Part shown: piece by piece, positions 5,280 through 11,674 of the stretch
Layout of the letters: each line of letters opens with the position of its first letter
Position numbering within the stretch: position 1 is the first letter of the stretch
From: JBEVMS01 sp040508515
GTDB lineage: Bacteria; Pseudomonadota; Gammaproteobacteria; Xanthomonadales; Rhodanobacteraceae
Reading direction: 5' to 3'
DNA length: 11,674 nt
Assembly: GCA_040508515.1 (NCBI GenBank)
Contig: JBEVMS010000327.1
Location: 1 to 11,674 of the forward strand
Program-made: the position numbers and the translations under genes
The notes under the pieces: model-generated
The model's database searches: none
What the model saw: the letters and a program-made list of their open reading frames with translations, nothing else
Told to the model about the DNA's origin: nothing

Positions 5280-7280
5280 TCAGCCGATCACCTGCTTCAC
5301 CGCGTCAATCACCGCCGTGGTGGTGATGCCGAAGTGTTCGTAGAGCTTGGCTGCGGGTGCCGAGGCGCCGAAGGTGCTCATGCCGATCACCGCGCCATCC
5401 AGACCGGTGTACTTGGTCCAGAAATCGACGCTGGCCGCTTCCACCGCCACGCGCGCGCGGCACCAACCCGGCAACACGCTTTCGCGGTATTCCACCGGCT
5501 GGGCGTCGAACTCCTCGGTGCAGGGCATCGACACGACACGCACTGCGATGCCTTGCTGGGCCAACGCACGCGCCGCTTCCATCGCCAGTTCCAGTTCCGA
5601 GCCGGTGCCGATGAGGATCGCCTTGAACTTGGTGTCGGCCGGATCGTGCAGCACATAGCCGCCGCGCGAAATGGCGGCCACCTGTTCGGCGCTGCGCTGC
5701 TGATGCTTGAGGTTCTGGCGCGAGAAAATCAGGCAGGACGGATTGCCCTTGCGCTCGATCGCCGACTTCCAGGCCACCGCCGACTCCACCGCGTCGCAAG
5801 GACGCCACAAGCGGTTATTGGGGATCAGGCGCAGCGTCGCCATATGCTCGACTGGCTGATGCGTCGGGCCGTCTTCGCCCAGGCCGATCGAGTCGTGCGT
5901 GTAGACATGGATCGCCTGCGCCGGGATCAGCGCCGACATGCGCACGGCGTTGCGCGCGTAGTCGGAGAACACCAGGAAGGTGGCGTCGTAGGGAATCAGG
6001 CCGCCGTGCAAAGCCAGACCATTGGAGATCGCGCTCATACCGAACTCGCGCACGCCGTAGTGCACGTAGTTGGCGTCCGCGCCGCGCTCGCCGACGCTGT
6101 TGGAGCCTTTCCAGATGGTCAGATTGGACGGCGCCAGATCGGCCGAGCCGCCGATCAGTTCCGGGAGCAGCGGACCGAGCGCGTCCAAGGCCATCTGCGA
6201 GGCCTTGCGCGAGGCCACTTCCGGGCCGTCCTGCTGCAGCTTGGCGATATACGCCTGCGACGCTTCGGCCCAGTTGGCCGGGAGCGTGCCGTCGATGCGC
6301 CGGGTGAACTCGGCGGCCAGTTCCGGAAAAGCCTTGGCGTAGGCGGCGAACGCCTCGTTCCACGCCGCTTCGCGCGCCGCGCCGGCGGCGTGGGCATTCC
6401 AGGCGTCGTAGATTTCCTGCGGGATCTCGAACGGGCCGTATTCCCAGCCGAGCTGTTTGCGCGCGGCGACGATTTCGTCCTTGCCCAGCGGGGCGCCGTG
6501 GCTTTCTTCCTTGCCTTGCTTGTTGGGCGCGCCGAAGCCGATGATGGTTTTGCAGCAGATCAGGGTCGGTTTGTCGCCGCCACTGGTGGCTTGGCTGATC
6601 GCCGCCTTGATCGCCTCGCCGTCATGCCCGTCGACGCCGCGGATCACGCGCCAGCCGTAGGCCTCAAAGCGGGCCGGCGTGTCATCCGTGAACCAGTCAT
6701 GCACTTCACCGTCGATGGAGATGCCGTTGTCATCGTAGATGGCGACCAGCTTGCCCAGTTTCAGCGTACCGGCCAGCGAGGCCACTTCGTGCGAGATGCC
6801 TTCCATCAGGCAACCGTCGCCTACGAAGACGTAGGTGTGATGATCGACGATGGCGTGGCCGGGACGATTGAAACGCTCGCTGAGCACCTGCTCGGCCAGC
6901 GCGAAACCGACCGCATTGGCCAGGCCTTGACCCAGCGGGCCGGTGGTGGTTTCCACACCGGGGGTGTGGTTGTACTCCGGATGGCCGGCGGTGCGGTAGC
7001 CGAGCTGGCGAAAATGCTTCAGGTCCTCGATCCCAAGGTCGTAACCGGTCAGATGCAGCAGCGCGTACTGCAGCATTGAACCGTGGCCGTTGGAGAGAAT
7101 GAAGCGATCGCGATTGAACCAATGCGGGTTGCCCGGGTTGTGCTGGAGGAAATCCCCCCACAGCACCTGGGCGATATCGGCCATGCCCATTGGCATTCCG
7201 GGGTGTCCGGATTTGGCAGCCTCCACACCGTCCATTGCAAGAGCACGGATGGCATTGGCGAGTACGCGACGTTGGGGCAT
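5280..7280 (-). CDS. tkt: Transketolase
   Basis: A 666-residue thiamine-diphosphate enzyme, close to the E. coli length. It transfers two-carbon ketol units between sugar phosphates, linking the non-oxidative pentose phosphate pathway to glycolysis; it normally acts as a cytosolic dimer. N-terminal ThDP-binding domain: IRALAMDGVEAAKSGHPGMP (11-30), the metal/cofactor motif starting GDGCLMEGISHEV (154-166) and ending at Asn185, and TTTGPLGQG (111-119). Middle domain: catalytic Glu412 in REFGM and the second signature GEDGPTHQPVEH (468-479) with His474. The C-terminal domain follows from about 540. I chose ATG 7280 because GGAGAA (complement of 7285-7290) precedes it closely; the two upstream in-frame ATGs (7292, 7334) extend beyond the conserved start, and 7292 overlaps that binding site. 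It is transcribed alone, divergent from the outer-membrane protein gene. Confidence 0.98.
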   Translation of the reverse strand: MPQRRVLANAIRALAMDGVEAAKSGHPGMPMGMADIAQVLWGDFLQHNPGNPHWFNRDRFILSNGHGSMLQYALLHLTGYDLGIEDLKHFRQLGYRTAGHPEYNHTPGVETTTGPLGQGLANAVGFALAEQVLSERFNRPGHAIVDHHTYVFVGDGCLMEGISHEVASLAGTLKLGKLVAIYDDNGISIDGEVHDWFTDDTPARFEAYGWRVIRGVDGHDGEAIKAAISQATSGGDKPTLICCKTIIGFGAPNKQGKEESHGAPLGKDEIVAARKQLGWEYGPFEIPQEIYDAWNAHAAGAAREAAWNEAFAAYAKAFPELAAEFTRRIDGTLPANWAEASQAYIAKLQQDGPEVASRKASQMALDALGPLLPELIGGSADLAPSNLTIWKGSNSVGERGADANYVHYGVREFGMSAISNGLALHGGLIPYDATFLVFSDYARNAVRMSALIPAQAIHVYTHDSIGLGEDGPTHQPVEHMATLRLIPNNRLWRPCDAVESAVAWKSAIERKGNPSCLIFSRQNLKHQQRSAEQVAAISRGGYVLHDPADTKFKAILIGTGSELELAMEAARALAQQGIAVRVVSMPCTEEFDAQPVEYRESVLPGWCRARVAVEAASVDFWTKYTGLDGAVIGMSTFGASAPAAKLYEHFGITTTAVIDAVKQVIG

Positions 7281-7351
7281 GGTCTTCTCCATTGGCAAGC
7301 GGCGGCAAACCATCATTGTCGCCGATCCAGCCATGCCCTGTCGCCTTATAG

Positions 7352-7357
7352 CTGCGA
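7352..7357 (-). promoter_or_regulatory. Possible -10 element for tkt
   Basis: On the minus strand a TATAAG-like hexamer lies about 70 bases before the tkt start. The sequence 16-17 bases upstream (around CTTTTG) is a weak -35. This is a tentative call by eye. Confidence 0.25.
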
Positions 7358-7388
7358 CAGCTTCCTCAAAAGCCCAGCTGTCACGGGC

Positions 7389-7459
7389 TTGACATTAACG
7401 CTGGCTTAATTCTGAACTACGCAGTATTGAAACCCTTCAGGCGCCCCCCTATCTAATAC
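7389..7459 (+). promoter_or_regulatory. Candidate promoters upstream of the outer-membrane protein gene
   Basis: A perfect -35 hexamer TTGACA stands at 7389-7394, but its -10 partner is poor (TGAACT, 7413-7418, spacing 18). A second pair is TTGAAA (7427-7432) with TATCTA (7450-7455), spacing 17. ATTAA (7394-7398) and TTAAT (7406-7410) form an inverted repeat with 7 bases between, directly after the TTGACA, as an operator might. The leader would be roughly 90-130 bases and could fold near 7463-7486. Which promoter is used cannot be told. Confidence 0.4.
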
Positions 7460-7550
7460 ACCAGCACTGCCCCGAAACGCAGGTGCTCACCCACACAACC
7501 GAACCCCCGGTAGCGTGGGATGAACTCAAAAAGATAACGAGGAGTACCCC

Positions 7551-8144
7551 ATGAAGAAGACGATTTTTGCTATCGCTCTGGCTACTGCAGGCCTGGTCGC
7601 CATCCCCGCCGCCTTTGCCCAGGACAGCGCACCGACCGCCCAGCAGGGCTGGTACGTCGGCGCGAATGCCGGTTACGCCAATCTCGACAAGGGTCCCTAT
7701 AACGACGGCGACTTCACTGGCGGTATCAAGGGCGGCTACCGTTTCGCGCTGAACCCGGAAACCTCGCTGGGCGCCGAGATCGGCTACCAGTACCTGGGTC
7801 GCCCGGACGCGACTGGCTCCGCACAGGCAGCCTCGGGCGTCAACGGTCAGTCCAAGCTGCAGGGCGCTACCGCTGGTCTTGACCTGCGTTACAACTTCGC
7901 CCCCAGCTGGTACGCCGAGCTGCGCGGCGGTGCGTTCTTCGCCAAGGGCGAAGGCCTGACCGATTCGGCCAACCCCGAGTTTCGCGATTTCCGTAAGACC
8001 AAGTACTACGCCGGTGCGGGCGTGGGTTACAACGTCAACTCGCAGTGGAGCCTGGGCCTGAACTATGACTACTACGCCGGCGACGGCGAGAACGTCAAGT
8101 TGGACACGAGTGCTTACACGGTCAGCGCCGAATACCGCTTCTAA
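7551..8144 (+). CDS. Small outer-membrane beta-barrel protein (OmpX/OmpA-barrel type)
   Basis: A 197-residue protein with a clear signal peptide (MKKT start, hydrophobic core, cleavage after AFA at 23), giving a mature chain of about 174 residues. The rest alternates aromatic/hydrophobic and polar residues in strand-like stretches: GWYVGANAGYANL (33-45), GGIKGGYRFAL (57-67), LGAEIGYQYLG (73-83), GLDLRYNF (109-116), WYAELRGGAFFAKG (120-133), YYAGAGVGYNV (152-162), WSLGLNYDYYAG (166-177) and a last strand ending YRF. A C-terminal Phe is the usual recognition signal for the BAM complex. Length and strand count fit an eight-stranded barrel of the OmpX/OmpA N-domain class. GAGGAG lies 6 bases before ATG. 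It is a single-gene unit with its own terminator. I do not recognise a specific family; adhesion, stress tolerance or membrane stabilisation are all possible. Confidence 0.88.
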   Translation: MKKTIFAIALATAGLVAIPAAFAQDSAPTAQQGWYVGANAGYANLDKGPYNDGDFTGGIKGGYRFALNPETSLGAEIGYQYLGRPDATGSAQAASGVNGQSKLQGATAGLDLRYNFAPSWYAELRGGAFFAKGEGLTDSANPEFRDFRKTKYYAGAGVGYNVNSQWSLGLNYDYYAGDGENVKLDTSAYTVSAEYRF

Positions 8145-8173
8145 GCGGCTCGGAAGTTACCGCAGCAAAAACG

Positions 8174-8201
8174 ACGGGCGCCGCGAGGCGCCCGTTTTTT
8201 T
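8174..8201 (+). terminator. Strong intrinsic terminator after the outer-membrane protein gene
   Basis: ACGGGCGCC (8174-8182) pairs perfectly with GGCGCCCGT (8187-8195) around a GCGA tetraloop of the stable GNRA type, followed by seven Ts (8195-8201). On the minus strand CG then TTTTT follows the stem, so it may also stop leftward transcription. Confidence 0.93.
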
Positions 8202-8408
8202 GCGTCAGACGTTTGCAAAAGCCATCTGTTCGCCGTTAGACGTTCAATCCAACGTCACAGCGTCGTTCAGATCGTCCAGGCTGGATGCCTGCCGGGGCGC
8301 CTCATGATCGGTCGTTCCCAGTCGCAAGCGCGCTTAAAAGTCAGGGCTCACCTTATCGAAGCAAGGTCGCCTTCAGACTGAGGGCGTCAGATCCCACGAC
8401 GTCAACCG
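8202..8408. other. Gene-free gap between two terminators, with small hairpins
   Basis: I see no convincing gene here. Two structures stand out: GACGTT (8239-8244) and AACGTC (8251-8256) with 6 bases between, and an 8-bp hairpin at 8368-8386 (CGCCTTCA / TGAGGGCG with one G-U pair and a 3-base loop). AGACGTT occurs twice (8207-8213 and 8239-8244 with flank). The gap could hold a small RNA or be spacer; nothing proves either. Confidence 0.4.
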
Positions 8409-8434
8409 AAAAAAGGCGCCTTGCGGGCGCCTTT
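8409..8434 (-). terminator. Intrinsic terminator for the aldolase gene
   Basis: Read on the minus strand, AAAGGCGCC (complement of 8426-8434) pairs with GGCGCCTTT (complement of 8412-8420) around a 5-base loop, and the T-run totals six (complement of 8409-8414). It lies about 60 bases after the aldolase stop. Confidence 0.85.
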
Positions 8435-8495
8435 CAGGTCGTCACGACCCTAACCGGAATGGCGGCAAAGGCTTGCGCCACGCCGCCAGACAGCT

Positions 8496-9503
8496 TTACT
8501 TGCCGTTCCATTGCCCCAGCGCCGCCATGCCATTGGCCTTGGCGCGCGCGGCGATGGTTTTCTGTGCTTCGGCATAGTTGCCCTGCATGTCCGCGGCCCA
8601 CAGCTTCAATGCCGCCTGCTGCATGGCGCGACCGTAGGAGAACGACAGCGGCCACGGATGCGGACCCATCCGATTCATCGCATTCAGATGCGCGGTGGAC
8701 TGCTCGTCGCTCTGACCGCCGGACAAGAACACGATGCCCGGCAATGTCGCCGGCACGGTGCTCTTGAGCACGCGCACGGTGGCGTCGGCCACTTCCTCAA
8801 CCTCGACCTGCTCGTCGGAGTCGGTGCCGGGAATGACCATCGAGGTTTTCAGAATGGTGCCTTCCAGCAGCACGTTCTGCTCGTACAGCGCGTTGAACAG
8901 GCTACGCAGCACGGCTTCGTGCACTTCGTAGCTGACTTCGATGCTGTGGTTGCCGTCCATGATCACTTCGGGCTCGACCATCGGCACGAGGCCGGCTTCC
9001 TGGCACAGCGCGGCGTAGCGGGCCAGCGCGTGAGCGTTGGCTTCGATCGCGGTGGAGCTGGGGTTGTCATCGCTGATGTTGATCACCGCGCGCCACTTGG
9101 CAAACTGCGCGCCAAGCTTGGCGTATTCGGCCAAGCGCTCGCGCAGACCATCGAGCCCTTCGGTGACCACGTCGCCGGGGAAGCCGGCCAGCGCGACCGG
9201 GCCCTTGTCGACCTTGATGCCGGGGATGATGCCGGCCTTCTTCATCAACGTGGTGAACGGCACCCCGGCCTTGGTCGACTGACGCAGCGTCTCGTCGAAC
9301 AGGATCGCGCCGGAGATATGCTCAGACAGACCCGGCGTGGTCAGCAGCAGCTCGCGATAGGCCCGACGGTTTTCTTCGGTGTTCTCGATGCCAACCGAAT
9401 CGAAGCGCTTCTGGATGGTGTTGGTCGATTCATCGATGGCGATGATGCCTTTGCCGGATGCCACCATGGCTTGGGCGATGCTTTCGAGATCTTCGATGCT
9501 CAT
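8496..9503 (-). CDS. fba: Class I fructose-bisphosphate aldolase (vertebrate-type)
   Basis: A 335-residue Schiff-base aldolase that splits fructose 1,6-bisphosphate into dihydroxyacetone phosphate and glyceraldehyde 3-phosphate, and runs in reverse in gluconeogenesis. It belongs to the glycolytic class I family known from animals and plants, not to the DhnA-like FbaB or the zinc-dependent class II family. Visible residues: IAIDEST (21-27) with Asp24 matching Asp33 of muscle aldolase; GIKVDKG (95-101); KWRAVI (136-141 region) with Lys matching Lys146; VEPEV (176-180) with Glu178; LLEGTILKTSMV (212-223) with the Schiff-base Lys219; and FLSGGQSDEQST (259-270). The start is ATG 9503, with GGAG 5 bases upstream; the frame runs upstream to 9608 but crosses the promoter. 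It is the last gene of a minus-strand group after pyruvate kinase, and very likely has its own promoter and leader hairpin. Confidence 0.96.
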   Translation of the reverse strand: MSIEDLESIAQAMVASGKGIIAIDESTNTIQKRFDSVGIENTEENRRAYRELLLTTPGLSEHISGAILFDETLRQSTKAGVPFTTLMKKAGIIPGIKVDKGPVALAGFPGDVVTEGLDGLRERLAEYAKLGAQFAKWRAVINISDDNPSSTAIEANAHALARYAALCQEAGLVPMVEPEVIMDGNHSIEVSYEVHEAVLRSLFNALYEQNVLLEGTILKTSMVIPGTDSDEQVEVEEVADATVRVLKSTVPATLPGIVFLSGGQSDEQSTAHLNAMNRMGPHPWPLSFSYGRAMQQAALKLWAADMQGNYAEAQKTIAARAKANGMAALGQWNGK

Positions 9504-9547
9504 GTCGACTCCGTAATGCGAAGCGGCCTGGCGGCCACGTGAATTTC

Positions 9548-9567
9548 GTCGGCCCGAGGGGGCCGAC
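9548..9567 (-). promoter_or_regulatory. Stable hairpin in the aldolase 5' leader
   Basis: GTCGGCCC (9548-9555) pairs perfectly with GGGCCGAC (9560-9567) around a 4-base loop. It lies between the -10 box and the start codon, 44 bases before ATG, and no T-run follows in the direction of transcription, so it is not a plain terminator. It may stabilise the mRNA 5' end or affect translation. Confidence 0.6.
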
Positions 9568-9585
9568 AAGCTGCGAAAGCGGAGG

Positions 9586-9591
9586 ATTATA
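9586..9591 (-). promoter_or_regulatory. Perfect -10 box of the aldolase promoter
   Basis: The minus strand reads TATAAT exactly. No good -35 lies at 16-18 bases; TTAGCA (complement of 9613-9618) is similar to the consensus but 21 bases away. Transcription would begin near 9580, giving a leader of about 75-80 bases that holds the hairpin. Confidence 0.6.
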
Positions 9592-9658
9592 GGACAGAAC
9601 GCACGCACGCCATGCTAACGACGGCATCGCCGGCTTGTGCAGCCCACAGGTTGGTCAA

Positions 9659-10102
9659 TCAGTCGCCATAACCGGGCAGCCGGCAGGCATCCACCAAGGG
9701 CTTGCGTGCGGCCGCGTCGGCCGGCATGTTGAACGGCACGATGTAATACGTGTCGACCGGCTGGCCGCTGCGATTAGTCAACGACGGGCCATAACGGAAA
9801 CTGCCCACGGCACTGGCAGCCACCGGACCAAGATCGCTGGCCGGCACCACTTTACGCACCGCGATATTGCGCGGCAGACCATCGGAGCCGATGGTGTAAC
9901 TCACCGCCACGCAGCCGGGCTTGTCCATGTTGCGCCCCGAGTTGGGCACATCGGCGCTGATCGCCGTATTGAGCAAGATCCAATGCCCGGCCAAATGCTC
10001 CTGGTCGAGCTTGCGTTGCGTCTGCGCCAACACCGGCGCCATCGACGCCAAGCAGACGGCCAACAGGGCGGTACGGCCCAAACGACGTGAAAGCGGATTC
10101 AT
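9659..10102 (-). CDS. Small secreted protein with TonB C-terminal-like domain
   Basis: A 147-residue protein. Residues 1-26 are a signal peptide (Arg-rich start, hydrophobic core, cleavage after VLA), so the protein is periplasmic or exported. From about 62 to 127 the pattern (GCVAVSYTIGSDGLPRNIAV, then a helix ending AVGSFRYGPS, then GQPVDTYYIVPFNM) resembles the C-terminal domain of TonB energy transducers: strand, DG turn, strand, helix, R-Y/F-x-P, strand. There is no membrane anchor beyond the signal peptide and no Pro-rich linker, so it is a free TonB-like domain rather than a full TonB. Cys64 and Cys140 could form a disulfide. AGGAG (complement of 10109-10113) lies 6 bases before ATG. 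It follows pyruvate kinase by 66 bases without a visible terminator, so cotranscription is possible. Function is unknown. Confidence 0.85.
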   Translation of the reverse strand: MNPLSRRLGRTALLAVCLASMAPVLAQTQRKLDQEHLAGHWILLNTAISADVPNSGRNMDKPGCVAVSYTIGSDGLPRNIAVRKVVPASDLGPVAASAVGSFRYGPSLTNRSGQPVDTYYIVPFNMPADAAARKPLVDACRLPGYGD

Positions 10103-10168
10103 GAAGCTCTCCTGCGCAGAACGTGAGGGGCAATGCAGCCAGTTTACTCGCTGATCGCCCCGCCGTAC

Positions 10169-11641
<1,473 letters not shown>

Positions 11642-11674
11642 CGGGCGAGCGTAGCAAGATGTTTTGCCGTTTGC

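Noticed and set aside
5334..7079. Long open frame (581 codons) antisense to transketolase
   Set aside because: It mirrors the tkt codons in GC-rich DNA; the translation is rich in Arg, Gly and His without any domain, while tkt has every family motif.
8285..8767. Open frame of 160 codons in the gap running into the aldolase 3' end
   Set aside because: It crosses the aldolase terminator and half of it is antisense to the aldolase; Ser/Arg/Pro-rich composition and no ribosome site argue against a gene.
8511..9542. Open frame of 343 codons antisense to the aldolase gene
   Set aside because: It is a codon-bias shadow of the aldolase with low-complexity composition and no recognisable motif or ribosome site.

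Overview
The window is GC-rich chromosomal DNA whose proteins most resemble those of Xanthomonadaceae (Xanthomonas and relatives, Gammaproteobacteria). This rests on recalled protein style, not on a search: a vertebrate-type class I fructose-bisphosphate aldolase, a PykA-type pyruvate kinase, a PilU-type pilus ATPase and a zeta-type glutathione transferase. The genus cannot be fixed from sequence alone. There are ten protein genes, and I see no tRNA, rRNA, CRISPR array, insertion sequence or phage gene. Coding density and gene style are even, so this looks like core chromosome rather than an acquired island.

Layout. (1) 25-1223, minus strand: a lipoprotein and an Ala/Gln-rich periplasmic coiled-coil protein overlap by 4 bases. 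Both seem to carry a DUF4398-like helical region, so they may be partner proteins of the envelope. (2) 1308-2423, plus strand: a PilU-type pilus retraction ATPase, divergent from the lipoprotein pair, with no pilT beside it in the window. (3) 2478-3134, minus strand: a maleylacetoacetate isomerase/zeta glutathione transferase, convergent with pilU across a perfect 12-bp inverted repeat. (4) 3262-5080, plus strand: pgk and, 4 bases later, a HAD-family phosphatase. (5) 5280-7280, minus strand: transketolase, sharing a bidirectional terminator with the pgk unit. (6) 7551-8144, plus strand: a small eight-stranded-type outer-membrane barrel protein with a strong terminator. (7) 8145-8495: a gene-free gap with terminators at both ends and small inverted repeats between. 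(8) 8496-11641, minus strand: pyruvate kinase, a small secreted protein with a TonB C-terminal-like domain, and class I aldolase, which appears to have its own promoter.

Functionally the window is a central carbon cluster: transketolase, phosphoglycerate kinase, aldolase and pyruvate kinase together cover parts of glycolysis/gluconeogenesis and the pentose phosphate pathway. The genes are not one operon. They sit in several units of opposite direction, mixed with envelope genes. No glyceraldehyde-3-phosphate dehydrogenase, enolase or triose-phosphate isomerase is visible here.

I found no clear new system. The points most worth checking are the HAD phosphatase coupled to pgk (a possible metabolite-repair enzyme), the stand-alone TonB-like protein between pyruvate kinase and aldolase, the stable hairpin in the aldolase leader, the orphan-looking PilU paralogue, and the structured gap at 8202-8434.
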